64,000 nucleotides of DNA from JAPOXR01 sp964291445. GTDB taxonomy: Bacteria; Pseudomonadota; Alphaproteobacteria; Rhodobacterales; Rhodobacteraceae. Of the stretch, positions 54,210-63,443 are shown piece after piece; position 1 is the first letter of the stretch, and every line of letters starts with the position of its first letter. Below the pieces are notes generated by a model. That model made no database searches. It saw nothing but the letters and a program-made list of their open reading frames with translations, and was not told where the DNA came from. A program made the position numbers and the translations under genes. The stretch covers positions 1 to 64,000 of the forward strand of contig OZ219862.1 of the NCBI GenBank assembly GCA_964291445.2. Reading direction: 5' to 3'.

Positions 54210-55463
54210 ATGACGATTTCCAAATCAATGCTGGAACTCGGTGCAAGGGCGGCCGGCGCCGCCGACGGCCTGGCATTTGCGCCGGCCGAGCAGAAGGATC
54301 AGGCGCTGGCGGCGGCGGCTGGCGAGGTCGATCGGTGGCGCGACCGGATCCTGGAGGAGAATCGCCGTGACCTGGAGAATGGCCGGCAGAAGGGGTTGTC
54401 GGCCGCCATGCTGGATCGGCTGGCCCTTGACCGGGAGCGGCTGTCGGCGATTGCCGGGTCGCTGCATGACGTGGCCTCCCGGCCCGACCCGGTTGGGAGG
54501 GTCCTGGCGGAATGGACCCGACCTTCAGGTCTGAGGATACGCAAGGTCAGCACCCCGATCGGCGTGATCGGCGTAATCTACGAATCGAGGCCCAATGTCA
54601 CCGTGGACGCCGGTGCGCTCTGCCTCAAATCCGGCAATGCGGCAATCCTGCGGGGAGGCTCGGACAGCTTTCTCACATCGACGGCGCTGCACCGGTGCAT
54701 GGTATCGGGTCTGGAGGCGGCCGGTTTGCCCACATCCGCAATTCAGCTGGTGCCGGGTACCGATCGCGGCAGCGTGGGCGAGATGCTGCGCATGAACCGC
54801 CATATCGATGTTATCGTGCCGAGAGGGGGCAAGGGGCTGGTCGAGCGAATCCAGAACGAGGCCATGGTGCCGGTCTTTGCGCATCTCGAAGGGATCTGCC
54901 ATGTCTATGTCGATGCCGCCGCCGACCCGGACAAGGCAGGCCGGGTCGTCATGAACGCCAAGACCCGCCGTCCGGGTATCTGCGGGGCGGCCGAGTGCGT
55001 GCTGGTCGACCAGGCGTTCTGGGACAGGAATGGCGCGCCCTTTGTGGGTGAGTTGCTGGCGGCCGGCGTCGAGGTCAGGGCCGACGAGACCATCGGCTCG
55101 ATTCCAGGAACGAATCGGGCAGAACCCGGGGATTACGGCCGCGAGTTCCTCGACATGATCATCGCTGCACGCGTCGTCGACGGGGTGGACGGGGCTATCG
55201 AGCACATTCGCAACCATGGCTCGAATCATACCGATGCCATCATCACCGAGAATGACACCGCAGCCGAGCGGTTCTTTTCCAGGCTGAATTCGGCGATCCT
55301 GATGCGCAACGCATCCACCCAATTCGCCGATGGCGGAGAATTCGGTATGGGCGCCGAGATCGGCATCGCCACCGGCAAGATTCACGCCAGGGGGCCGGTC
55401 GGCGCCGAGGAGTTGACGACGTTCAAGTATATTGTCGAGGGTGAGGGAACCACTCGTCCCTGA
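54210..55463 (+). CDS. proA: Gamma-glutamyl phosphate reductase
   Basis: A 417-residue NADPH-dependent enzyme with IGVIGVIYESRPNVTVDAG, LKSGNAAILRGGSDS, the catalytic Cys in KTRRPGICGAAECVLV and GGEFGMGAEIGIATGKIHAR. It makes glutamate semialdehyde, the second step of proline synthesis. It follows proB by 77 bp. Confidence 0.97.
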   Translation: MTISKSMLELGARAAGAADGLAFAPAEQKDQALAAAAGEVDRWRDRILEENRRDLENGRQKGLSAAMLDRLALDRERLSAIAGSLHDVASRPDPVGRVLAEWTRPSGLRIRKVSTPIGVIGVIYESRPNVTVDAGALCLKSGNAAILRGGSDSFLTSTALHRCMVSGLEAAGLPTSAIQLVPGTDRGSVGEMLRMNRHIDVIVPRGGKGLVERIQNEAMVPVFAHLEGICHVYVDAAADPDKAGRVVMNAKTRRPGICGAAECVLVDQAFWDRNGAPFVGELLAAGVEVRADETIGSIPGTNRAEPGDYGREFLDMIIAARVVDGVDGAIEHIRNHGSNHTDAIITENDTAAERFFSRLNSAILMRNASTQFADGGEFGMGAEIGIATGKIHARGPVGAEELTTFKYIVEGEGTTRP

Positions 55464-55477
55464 CCAGTATCAGGCGA

Positions 55478-56020
55478 TCACGATCCCCAGTTGCGGACGC
55501 GCCCGCAATCCACATGCACGAAACCGGACCTGGAATAGGTCCCGACACCGCCGGCGTTGCAGTGCTTGGCCGCATTGGCAAGGGCGGAAGTCGATCGTCC
55601 CTTCAGGCGAATGTCGGCCGCCATCCCCTTGATATGCAAGGAATTTGATGCAATCCCGTCCCGGGATCGCCTGAGGCGCCGGTTGGTGGCCGGGCTGCGG
55701 AACCCGGAAACCAGGTCAAACGATTCGTCGGTATCCAGGCTGTTGTGAACCGCGGCCAGGATGTCGATTGTTCGGCGGCTGATGGGCCTGGTCTGGTTGG
55801 TCCGCCAATCGCGCATGAAGTAATCGATGGCATGCATGGCTTCGGGAACATAGGCGCCATCATACCAGTATACCGTTCGGATGCTCTCCTCGGTGACGCT
55901 GTTGGTCATGTTTATCCATCGTACGGTGACCAGCCTCGATCCGGCAAGAACGGGAGGTGCTGCCAGCATGCCGGACAGCAAGCCTGCACCGACGCCCGCC
56001 AGCAGGCGCCGTCGCGACAT
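55478..56020 (-). CDS. DUF882 / YcbK-like peptidoglycan peptidase (M15 family)
   Basis: A protein of about 180 residues with a twin-arginine-like signal (MSRRRLLAGVGAGLLSGMLA). The M15/YcbK domain shows the metal ligands in SLHIKGMAADIR (His, Asp) and FVHVDCGRVRNW (His), and DLVSGFRSPATNRRLR. Relatives such as MepK cut peptidoglycan cross-links. The open frame extends up to 56092; the later start is chosen for the signal sequence. It is divergent from the L,D-transpeptidase gene, and both act on the cell wall. Confidence 0.85.
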   Translation of the reverse strand: MSRRRLLAGVGAGLLSGMLAAPPVLAGSRLVTVRWINMTNSVTEESIRTVYWYDGAYVPEAMHAIDYFMRDWRTNQTRPISRRTIDILAAVHNSLDTDESFDLVSGFRSPATNRRLRRSRDGIASNSLHIKGMAADIRLKGRSTSALANAAKHCNAGGVGTYSRSGFVHVDCGRVRNWGS

Positions 56021-56230
56021 CCGGTCGACGGTTACAGCCGTATCCGACAAGTTCCTGTGACCTCGTTGGCAGTTTATCGCCCGCGCCCTCAATATGGTGT
56101 GCCCGAAGCGCGCAAGGCACCTGTCCCTAGATCAATTCGGGTGAAATTGCAAATCAAATTCGCTGCACATATAGTCGGCAGTCCAGCGATCTGGAATTGT
56201 TGGGTAATTCGATCAGGGAGCGTGGAGGCG

Positions 56231-57883
56231 GTGAGCAGTTTCTGGACCAGAAAAAAGTGGCGTTCAAGAACCTTCGGAAACTGGCGATCGGCCATTTTGC
56301 GGGGAGTGCTGCTGGTCGGACTCCTGCTGCCTTCCAGCGTGGTGTTGGCTTCAACGGCACCATTGCCACATTACGAGATCATGGTTGCCGGCCAACTCAA
56401 CGGCAAGACGAAGATAGCCGCCTTTTACGGCCAGCGGGGATTTCGGCCGATCTGGACCACCGACACGCCGGCAGCACATCGGCGCATACGAAGCCTGTTT
56501 GCCGCGCTTGTCGAGGCACCGGGTCACGGGTTGCCCTATGGTGAGCGGCATGTCGCCGAGTTGAGCCAGCTGTACCGGGATGTGGAGACCGATTCCGACC
56601 GGGCACTGCTCGAGGTGAAGCTAACCGAGTTCTACCTGGAATTTGCCGGCGCACTGGCGGCCGGTGCGATCGAGCCGGGTTCCGTTGATCAGTCGATATC
56701 GAGGCACCGCCCGGTTCCGACCGCCGAGTTTCTGCTTGACGGAATCCTGGGTGCGGACCCGGAAGGATTCATCGCCGACCTGGCCCCGAATACCGAGAAT
56801 TACCTGAATTTGCGCAAGGAGTTGCGTCGCCTGGTTCGGGTCATTGCCAATGATGGCTGGGGAGAGAGGGTCGAGGCGAAGGAGCTCGGCCGGACAAGCT
56901 CGGGCGACGCCGTCATCCAGCTGCGCAACCGCTTGTTCCGCATGGGGTATCTGCGGAACTCGGCATCGGCCGACTACAACGACTCGCTATTCTTTGCCGT
57001 CAAGACGTTCCAGCGCGATCATGGGCTGCACCCGTCGGGCGAGGCCGGCGCCCTGACCTTGCGGGCCGTCAACGTCGATCCCGACAGGCGCCTGAGGCAG
57101 GTGCTGGCGGCGCTCGAGAGGGAGCGCTGGATGAATTTCAAGCTGGGCCCGCAGCATATCCTGGTCAACCTTCCGGATTTCAGGGCATCGTTGATTTCGG
57201 AGGGGCAGTCGTTATTCGACACCAGGGTGATCATCGGCAAGAGCAAGACCGATCTGCAGACGCCGGAATTTTCCGACGTGATGACCCACCTGGTCATCAA
57301 CCCGACCTGGATGGTGCCACGCTCGATTTCGACCAAGGAGATCCTGCCGAAGCTGAAGGAGGACCCGTTCGCCGAACCGCAGCTCGAGATCTTTCGACCG
57401 GAGGATTTTGGCGTGATCGACCGGCTGTCGGTCGATTTCAACGAATTCGATACTGACAGCTTTCCGTTCGAGATGCGCCAGCCACCCGGTCCGAGCAATG
57501 CGCTTGGCCGGGTCAAGTTCATGTTTCCCAACGAGTTCAACGTCTACATGCATGACACGCCGTTGCGGGCCCTGTTCCAGAGGGAGGCCAGGTCCTTCAG
57601 TCATGGATGCGTCCGGGTTCATCGTGCCTTCGACCTGGCCCAGATCCTGCTTGGCAGGCATAACGGGCTACCGACAACGGTGTTCGATTCGCTGCTGTCG
57701 ACCGGCAATGAACACCAGGTCAACCTGGATGAACCGCTTCCCGTGCATTTGACCTACCGGACGGCGTGGATTTCGCCGGATGGACGGCCGAACTACAGGA
57801 ACGATGTTTACGGCCGGGACCAAATGCTGTTTGACAGGCTTGTCGAGACCGGCCTGGATTACGAAATTCTTGGCGAGAACTGA
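56231..57883 (+). CDS. L,D-transpeptidase, YcbB/LdtD-like
   Basis: A protein of about 550 residues with an N-terminal membrane anchor or signal (ILRGVLLVGLLLPSSVVLAS), a scaffold region, a peptidoglycan-binding domain (SGDAVIQLRNRLFRMGYL, FFAVKTFQRDHGL) and a YkuD catalytic domain with HDTPLRALFQREARSFSHGC and VRVH, giving the catalytic Cys. It forms 3-3 cross-links in peptidoglycan. The start is uncertain: GTG at 56222 or 56231 near GGAGG; the upstream part of the open frame overlaps the divergent gene. Confidence 0.88.
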   Translation: MSSFWTRKKWRSRTFGNWRSAILRGVLLVGLLLPSSVVLASTAPLPHYEIMVAGQLNGKTKIAAFYGQRGFRPIWTTDTPAAHRRIRSLFAALVEAPGHGLPYGERHVAELSQLYRDVETDSDRALLEVKLTEFYLEFAGALAAGAIEPGSVDQSISRHRPVPTAEFLLDGILGADPEGFIADLAPNTENYLNLRKELRRLVRVIANDGWGERVEAKELGRTSSGDAVIQLRNRLFRMGYLRNSASADYNDSLFFAVKTFQRDHGLHPSGEAGALTLRAVNVDPDRRLRQVLAALERERWMNFKLGPQHILVNLPDFRASLISEGQSLFDTRVIIGKSKTDLQTPEFSDVMTHLVINPTWMVPRSISTKEILPKLKEDPFAEPQLEIFRPEDFGVIDRLSVDFNEFDTDSFPFEMRQPPGPSNALGRVKFMFPNEFNVYMHDTPLRALFQREARSFSHGCVRVHRAFDLAQILLGRHNGLPTTVFDSLLSTGNEHQVNLDEPLPVHLTYRTAWISPDGRPNYRNDVYGRDQMLFDRLVETGLDYEILGEN

Positions 57884-57955
57884 CAGAACCCGATTTAGTT
57901 GTCGGGCAAATGCTCGTACACGGTCTGCCAGCACCTGTTGGATGGTCTGTCAGTC

Positions 57956-59047
57956 ATGACATATTCGATTGCCAGTATTGCCGATGCCCTGGGCGGCGAG
58001 GCCGTTGGCGATGCCACCATCGAGATTGCCGGGCTTGCCGAACCGACCGAGGCCGGGCCATCCGACCTTGCCCTTGCCCTTGACAACAACTTCGCCGAAA
58101 AGCTGTCGCAAGGTCGGGCCCGGGCGGCACTCCTGTCCGCCGGAATGGACTGGAAGGGGTTGGGGCTGGAGGCGGCGATCTTCGTCACCCGGAGCCGCTA
58201 CTCGCTGGCTGTGTCGAGCCAGCTCTTTCAGCCACCGCCCGAGGTGGGCCGGGGAATCGATGCCAGTGCCGCGGTCTCGTCCAGGGCCAGCATCGGTGCC
58301 TCGCCTGCCATTGGTCCATTCGTGTCCATTGCCGGGGATGTCACGATCGGTGAGCGATGCATGATCGGTGCCGGGGCGTCGATCTCCAGGAATGTCCGCA
58401 TCGGCGATGATGCCGTCATCGGCGCCGGCGTCCGCGTCGGCCGGGATGTCGAGATCGGCGACCGGTTCATTGCCCAGCCGAATGCGGTCATCGGCAGCGA
58501 CGGATTTTCCTATGCCCAGCCCGAGCCCGGTGCCATCGAGGAAATCAAGTCCACGCTGTCAAGCCTGATCACGGTGCAACAATCCGGCTGCAATCGAATC
58601 CACTCGCTTGGCAGGGTGGTTATCGGCGATGACGTGGAGATTGGCGCCAATGCGGCCATCGACCGCGGCACGATTTCGGCAACGATCATCGGCGACCGGA
58701 CCAAGCTGGACAACCTCGTCCATGTTGCGCACAACGTGGTGATCGGTACCGATTGCCTGATCTGCGGGCAGGTGGGGATTGCCGGGTCGGCCAGGCTCGG
58801 CAATCGCGTGGTGCTCGGCGGCATGTGCGGCGTCAAGGACCATATCGAGATCGGCGATGACGTGCTGGCCGCCGGCGCCTCGAAAATCTTCACCCGGATA
58901 CCGGCCCGAACCGCGGTGATGGGGTCGCCGGCCATGCCGATGACGAGGAATATCGAGATCTACAAGAGCCTGCGCCGCCTGCCGCGGCTGGTTGACCAGT
59001 TCCGGGAGTTGAAGGCCCGACTTTCGAAGATCGGCGACGACAATTGA
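57956..59047 (+). CDS. lpxD: UDP-3-O-acylglucosamine N-acyltransferase
   Basis: A 363-residue lipid A enzyme with an N-terminal uridine-binding domain (about 1-110) and a left-handed beta-helix of hexapeptide repeats (SIAGDVTIGERCMIGAGASI, NAVIGSDGFSYAQPEPGAIE). The catalytic His is probably in DNLVHVAHNVVIG. The C-terminal helix (SLRRLPRLVDQFRELKARL) completes it. It adds the N-linked hydroxyacyl chain in lipid A synthesis. It is not next to bamA, fabZ or lpxA, its usual neighbours. Confidence 0.95.
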   Translation: MTYSIASIADALGGEAVGDATIEIAGLAEPTEAGPSDLALALDNNFAEKLSQGRARAALLSAGMDWKGLGLEAAIFVTRSRYSLAVSSQLFQPPPEVGRGIDASAAVSSRASIGASPAIGPFVSIAGDVTIGERCMIGAGASISRNVRIGDDAVIGAGVRVGRDVEIGDRFIAQPNAVIGSDGFSYAQPEPGAIEEIKSTLSSLITVQQSGCNRIHSLGRVVIGDDVEIGANAAIDRGTISATIIGDRTKLDNLVHVAHNVVIGTDCLICGQVGIAGSARLGNRVVLGGMCGVKDHIEIGDDVLAAGASKIFTRIPARTAVMGSPAMPMTRNIEIYKSLRRLPRLVDQFRELKARLSKIGDDN

Positions 59048-59164
59048 CCGCCCATCCGGTCGGCCTATCGGCTACGGACAGGCGCCGGAGCCGGCCGGTC
59101 TGGGGCAGCTGGCCCGGCCGGTGCCAGGTTGATGCCGCGTTTCGGCAGGTCGCCTGCGCCCAGG

Positions 59165-59761
59165 TCAGCCTTCGTCCGGATTCTGGATGCGCTCGAAGGC
59201 GGCGGTGAATCCCGACAGCGAGAATGCAAGGTCAATGGCCTGGTCGGGGTTGGAGAAGGCATAGACGGTCATCGCCATCTGGTTGCCACTCTTCATGCCC
59301 GAGAGCTCGTTCGAACTCAGGCCAAATCGGGAAAAGCAGCCATCGGCCTGACAAACGACAAAGCGGTAGCGGCGGGGCAGGCTGCTGTCGACCTGCAGGA
59401 TAATTCCCTCTTCAAGCATGACTCCGAGTGGCAGGGCAATGACCGCACCGGCGGCGAATTCGGAATCGCTGCCGATTGGCCAGACCTCGATCGTCGCCAG
59501 CGGATTCCTTTCCTCGTTGAGCAGTCGTTGCTGCATCAGGCAGTTGAGGCCGAAATCGGTCTGGTTGCACACGACGGTCCAGTCGCCAATCACCTCGACC
59601 ACCGGTTCGGCCTGCACGATCTCGCCACCCTGCAGTTCCGGGACGGCAGGTGCGGTATCCTGCGCATCGACGGCCTGGTCGGTTGTCTCCTGGGCATGGC
59701 TGCCGGAGGTGATCGCAACCACCAGGAAAATGGTGGAAAGAAGGGATGACGTACGAAGCAT
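59165..59761 (-). CDS. Invasion-associated locus B (IalB)-family protein
   Basis: A 198-residue exported protein with signal peptide (LLSTIFLVVAITSGSHAQ). The IalB domain shows VEVIGDWTVVCNQ, CLMQQRLLNEERNPLATIEV, LEEGIILQVDSSLPRRYRFV and VCQADGCFSRFGLS; the Cys pairs would form disulfides. The family is common in Alphaproteobacteria and of unknown molecular function. The start at 59761 fits the signal peptide; the longer open frame is not used. Confidence 0.85.
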   Translation of the reverse strand: MLRTSSLLSTIFLVVAITSGSHAQETTDQAVDAQDTAPAVPELQGGEIVQAEPVVEVIGDWTVVCNQTDFGLNCLMQQRLLNEERNPLATIEVWPIGSDSEFAAGAVIALPLGVMLEEGIILQVDSSLPRRYRFVVCQADGCFSRFGLSSNELSGMKSGNQMAMTVYAFSNPDQAIDLAFSLSGFTAAFERIQNPDEG

Positions 59762-59893
59762 GATCTGTCTCCAAGGAATTTCGAATGTGCCGGTATCCGG
59801 ACTTCCGGCGACAAACCCGCCGGAAACCGGATGGTCCGCCCGATTGTTGCCGGCCGCCGCGAATTTCCAGCTCAACCGGACGGCGCAACACAT

Positions 59894-60103
59894 AGTTCGG
59901 AACAGCCGGAATTCATAGTCGAAACGCGCCGGCAGGACAATTCCTGCCGTTGCCGGCGGCCCAACCCGGCTCGGGCCGCATGGTGACGCGCCGCCGGTCC
60001 GGCCCGAAGAGGGCGACGGCCGGAAGGGGCCCGCCTCCTCCGGGCCGAACCGCCCGCCCGGCAGGAGGTCTTCAGTCGCCTCGGCGACGGCCCTTGGCTG
60101 GCG
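59894..60103. other. Non-coding gap
   Basis: 210 bp of GC-rich DNA upstream of the IalB-like gene and after the CorC-like gene. No feature was recognised beyond short GC-rich repeats. Confidence 0.5.
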
Positions 60104-61414
60104 TCACGGGTCCTGGATTTTCCGGATTCGCAGCAGCGTGATCCGCTGGGATTGCCGCTCGACCACCTCGAAGCGAATTCCGTGGTAGATGAAGGCCTGG
60201 CCCTCCTCGGGGATCATCTGCGCCTCGTTGATGAGCAGCCCGGCAATGGTCGCCGCCGGCTCCTCCGGCAGGTGCCAGCCCAATTCTCGGTTCAACTCCC
60301 GGATTGGCAGCGACCCGCCCACCGTCAGGCTGCCATCCTTGGCCAGCACCGGTTTGATGTCGGATTCCGCATCATGTTCGTCGACGATGTCGCCGACAAT
60401 CTCCTCCAGGATGTCCTCGAGCGTGACCAGCCCCAGCAAGGCACCATATTCGTCGACGACCAGGCCAAAATGCGACCGACCGCGCAGGAACTGCCGGAGC
60501 TGGTCATCGAGGGTCGTGGTTTCCGGGATGAAGTAGGGCGCCCTGACCACCTCCTCGATGCGAATGCCGGCCAGGCCACCATTCTTCCCCTTGCTGGATT
60601 TCAGCACCCTGGAGGTGCGCTCCAGCAGATCCCTGGCATGCAGGACCCCGATGATGTTTTCCGGATCGGCGAGATAGACCGGGATCCTGGTGTGATGCGA
60701 CTGCGTGCACTTGTCTATGATGTCGACGATGGTGTCTTCGCCATTGACCATTTCGATTTCCGAGCGGTGCGACATGATTTCCCGAACCGTCCTGTGCCCG
60801 AGATCGAGCGCGCCAAGCAACCGGTCCCGGTCCTCCTTCTTGACGGCGCCGGTCGAGTGACCGAGGGCGATGGTGCCAGCCAGTTCTTCCTCCAAATCCC
60901 GGGTTTCGCTGATCAGGCGACGGCGCGCCCCGCCGAGGCTGAGCAGCCTGTCCACCGTGAACTGGACGACCGCCACCACCGGGAAGAACACCCTGACGAC
61001 CAGGCCGATGATCGGTGCGAAATGCCGCGATACCGTTTCGGCATTCGATATGGCGTAGGTCTTGGGCATCACCTCGGCAAAGACCAGGATGAGCAGGGTC
61101 ATGATCAGGGTGGCGAGTGCCACGCCAGAATCGCCGTAGAGCCGGGTGAACAGGCTGGTGGCCAGGGCTGCCGCCAGGATGTTGACCAGGTTGTTGCCGA
61201 GCAGCAAGGCGCCGATCAGGCGCTCGCGATCATTGGTGATTCGCAGCGCGGTCTCGGCGCGCCGGTCGCCCTTGTCCGCCTTGGCCCGCAATTTGCCCCG
61301 GGATGCGGAGGTCAGCGCCGTCTCCGAGCCGGAAAAGAAGGCAGACAGGCAGATCAGCGCCAGGACCGCCAGCGTCACGGCCAGGATGGAAGGGTCAAGA
61401 AGGTCGGGTCTCAT
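60104..61414 (-). CDS. CNNM-CBS-CorC/HlyC-domain membrane protein
   Basis: A 436-residue protein with a CNNM/DUF21 membrane domain (LALICLSAFFSGSETALTSA, NNLVNILAAALATSLF, LILVFAEVMPKTYAISNAE), two CBS domains (MSHRSEIEMV...IIDKCTQSHHTRIPVYL; RQFLRGRSHFGLVVDEYGAL) and a C-terminal CorC_HlyC domain (GSLTVGGSLPIRELNRELGW). Members are linked to Mg2+/Co2+ efflux or tolerance. It follows xerD on the same strand. Confidence 0.9.
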   Translation of the reverse strand: MRPDLLDPSILAVTLAVLALICLSAFFSGSETALTSASRGKLRAKADKGDRRAETALRITNDRERLIGALLLGNNLVNILAAALATSLFTRLYGDSGVALATLIMTLLILVFAEVMPKTYAISNAETVSRHFAPIIGLVVRVFFPVVAVVQFTVDRLLSLGGARRRLISETRDLEEELAGTIALGHSTGAVKKEDRDRLLGALDLGHRTVREIMSHRSEIEMVNGEDTIVDIIDKCTQSHHTRIPVYLADPENIIGVLHARDLLERTSRVLKSSKGKNGGLAGIRIEEVVRAPYFIPETTTLDDQLRQFLRGRSHFGLVVDEYGALLGLVTLEDILEEIVGDIVDEHDAESDIKPVLAKDGSLTVGGSLPIRELNRELGWHLPEEPAATIAGLLINEAQMIPEEGQAFIYHGIRFEVVERQSQRITLLRIRKIQDP

Positions 61415-61525
61415 TTTTGGTTGGCTCCGGAGCAGGAGGTTGGAATGTGTGGCCGGCTGGTCGGGGGTTCCGGGCCCGGGCCGCAATCGGGTGATGTCGA
61501 CCGGGCCCGGGCGTGCAATCAGGCA

Positions 61526-62461
61526 TCAATCGCCGCTGACGGCAAGCGGATGCAACGACAATACCGTCTCCTTCAGCCTGCGGCTTGCCACATGGGTATA
61601 GATCTCGGTGGTGGCGATGTCGGCATGGCCGAGGATACCCTGGATCGAGCGCAAATCGGCGCCGTTCTCCAGGAGATGGGTGGCCACCGCATGTCGGAAG
61701 GAATGGGGGGTGACCCTGGCGGGGTCCACCCCGGCATTCACCGCGATCTCCTTGAGCAGCGCATAGATGCGATGCCGGGTCAGGTGTCCGGCCTTGCTGC
61801 GAGACGGAAACAGGTAGATCGAACTTGTCCCTCGGGCCTTGCGGCGCCGTTCATCGGCCTGGTCCCGCAGCGGAAGCCAGCGGATGAGTGCCAGCCTTGC
61901 GGCGGTCGACAACGGCACGATGCGCTCCTTCCCGCCCTTGCCGAACAGCAGGATGAACTCCGGATCTCCCCGCGCCGCCGAGGCCGGCATCGATGCCACT
62001 TCGCTGACCCGGGCGCCGGTCGCGTACATCAACTCGAGCAGGCAGGCATTGCGGGCATGTCCGTCCCCGGATGCACCATGGCTCGATGCCGAATCCAGCA
62101 TGCTACCGATTTCGTCGGTCGACAGAATGCCGGGCAGGCTTCGCTCCAGCCTGGGATTGCGGACCATTTGCGCCGGGTCCTGCCCCACCCAGCCCTCGGT
62201 GACGGCGAAGCGATAGAATTGCCGGATCGCCGACAGGTGACGGGACCGGGTGGCCCTGGCCATGCCGGCCGCCGACAATTGGTGCATGTAACCGGTGATG
62301 TCGTCTTCGCCCGCGGCACCAAGATCCTTCCCGGACCGGGCCAGGTAGCGGCAAAACCTCTCCAGGTCGCGCATGTAGGCATCGCAGGTGTTTGCCGATG
62401 CCGAGCGCTCGGCATACAGCATCTCGATAAAGGCGCTGACCCAGGTCTCCGGGCGTGTCAT
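61526..62461 (-). CDS. xerD: Tyrosine recombinase XerD
   Basis: A 311-residue recombinase with a SAM-like N-terminal domain (FIEMLYAERSASANTCDAYM) and catalytic residues: Arg in YATGARVSEV, Lys in FGKGGKERIV, HxxR in TPHSFRHAVATHL, His in LGHADIATTEIY and Tyr in TEIYTHV. With XerC it resolves chromosome dimers at dif. Length and position near aroK fit the chromosomal gene rather than an element integrase. Confidence 0.9.
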   Translation of the reverse strand: MTRPETWVSAFIEMLYAERSASANTCDAYMRDLERFCRYLARSGKDLGAAGEDDITGYMHQLSAAGMARATRSRHLSAIRQFYRFAVTEGWVGQDPAQMVRNPRLERSLPGILSTDEIGSMLDSASSHGASGDGHARNACLLELMYATGARVSEVASMPASAARGDPEFILLFGKGGKERIVPLSTAARLALIRWLPLRDQADERRRKARGTSSIYLFPSRSKAGHLTRHRIYALLKEIAVNAGVDPARVTPHSFRHAVATHLLENGADLRSIQGILGHADIATTEIYTHVASRRLKETVLSLHPLAVSGD

Positions 62462-62593
62462 GACATTCCTGCTTCCTGCTGCGGCCGCCTTGTCCGGGCC
62501 AAACCCGGGCAGACATGTGCCGGCGACCGGTGACGGGCGATGGTGGCCGCTCGGCGCGGTGCCGGCAGGGATCGATTTCGGGCGGTCATGCGT

Positions 62594-62728
62594 TCAACCG
62601 TTACTGACGTCCACCGGAATGACCACGGGCCCGGGCGGTGGCGACATGTCGCCAAAATATGCATAGATGGCGACGGTGGCGACGCCAATAATGACCAGAA
62701 ACAGCACCAAATAGAAAATTCGCTTCAT
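62594..62728 (-). CDS. Small single-span membrane protein (44 residues)
   Basis: The frame runs from ATG 62728 to TGA 62594-62596: MKRIFYLVLFLVIIGVATVA, then IYAYFGDMSPPPGPVVIPVDVSNG. It has a basic start, one membrane helix of about 20 residues and a Pro-rich periplasmic tail with YFGDMSPP. I recall similar small proteins (YFGDLSPP tail) next to aroK or xerD in Alphaproteobacteria, but cannot check this. Function unknown. The ribosome-binding site is weak (GGA). Confidence 0.65.
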   Translation of the reverse strand: MKRIFYLVLFLVIIGVATVAIYAYFGDMSPPPGPVVIPVDVSNG

Positions 62729-62861
62729 TCGAATATTCCGACTCACACGGGCCATCTATATAGGAAACTGCCGAAAACCCCCAATCGGGCGACGATTGGC
62801 CAACCAGGGCCGGTTGCAGGGTCGGCCCGGAGATTCAAACGCAGCGCCGCGGGAATTGTCG

Positions 62862-63443
62862 ATGATGACCTTGTCAGAGCTTGATTACACGCTGAAGAAA
62901 TCCGTTGTCTTCGTCGGAATGATGGGGTGCGGGAAGACGGCAGTCGGCCAAATCGTGGCCCGGCATGTCGGCGTTCCCTTCATTGATACCGATACCGAGA
63001 TCGTGACGGCCGAGAGAATGTCGATTGTCGAGTTGTTTCGCAGCAAGGGCGAGGCGTATTTTCGACATCGAGAGTCAGTTGCGCTGCAAGACGCGCTGGA
63101 CGGGCCGGTCAGGGCGATCGCGCTTGGCGGCGGCGGGTTCCTGTTCGAAAACAACCGGCAGATCATTGGCAAGTACGGTCTTTCGGTCTGGCTGGACGCC
63201 GATGCCGACCTTCTCCGGGAGCGAACGCGAAAAAAGGCAACCCGGCCGCTTCTCCAGACCGAGAACCCGTACCAGACGCTGGTCGATCTTCTGGCACAAC
63301 GCACCCCCGACTACCGCAAGGCCGATGTCCGGGTCAAATCCGAGCACGGGCTGTCGAAGGAGGGAATGGCCGAGAAGGTCATCAAGGGCATAATTGCCGA
63401 GTCACGGACCGAAAATGTCCTGGTCTGGAGGCCGCGGCCATGA
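62862..63443 (+). CDS. aroK: Shikimate kinase
   Basis: A 193-residue kinase with the P-loop FVGMMGCGKTAVG, the shikimate-binding DTDTEIV and FRSKGEAYFRHRE, ALGGGGFLFE and the lid RTRKKATRPLLQ. It phosphorylates shikimate in aromatic amino-acid synthesis. Two ATGs in a row (62862 and 62865) can serve as start. Its TGA overlaps the aroB start (ATGA). Confidence 0.95.
   Translation: MMTLSELDYTLKKSVVFVGMMGCGKTAVGQIVARHVGVPFIDTDTEIVTAERMSIVELFRSKGEAYFRHRESVALQDALDGPVRAIALGGGGFLFENNRQIIGKYGLSVWLDADADLLRERTRKKATRPLLQTENPYQTLVDLLAQRTPDYRKADVRVKSEHGLSKEGMAEKVIKGIIAESRTENVLVWRPRP

Noticed and set aside
60152..62533. Plus-strand open frame of 793 codons
   Set aside because: It lies opposite the CorC-like and XerD genes, which have clear motifs; its composition (many Gln, Arg, Gly, Pro) is that of an antisense open frame in GC-rich DNA.
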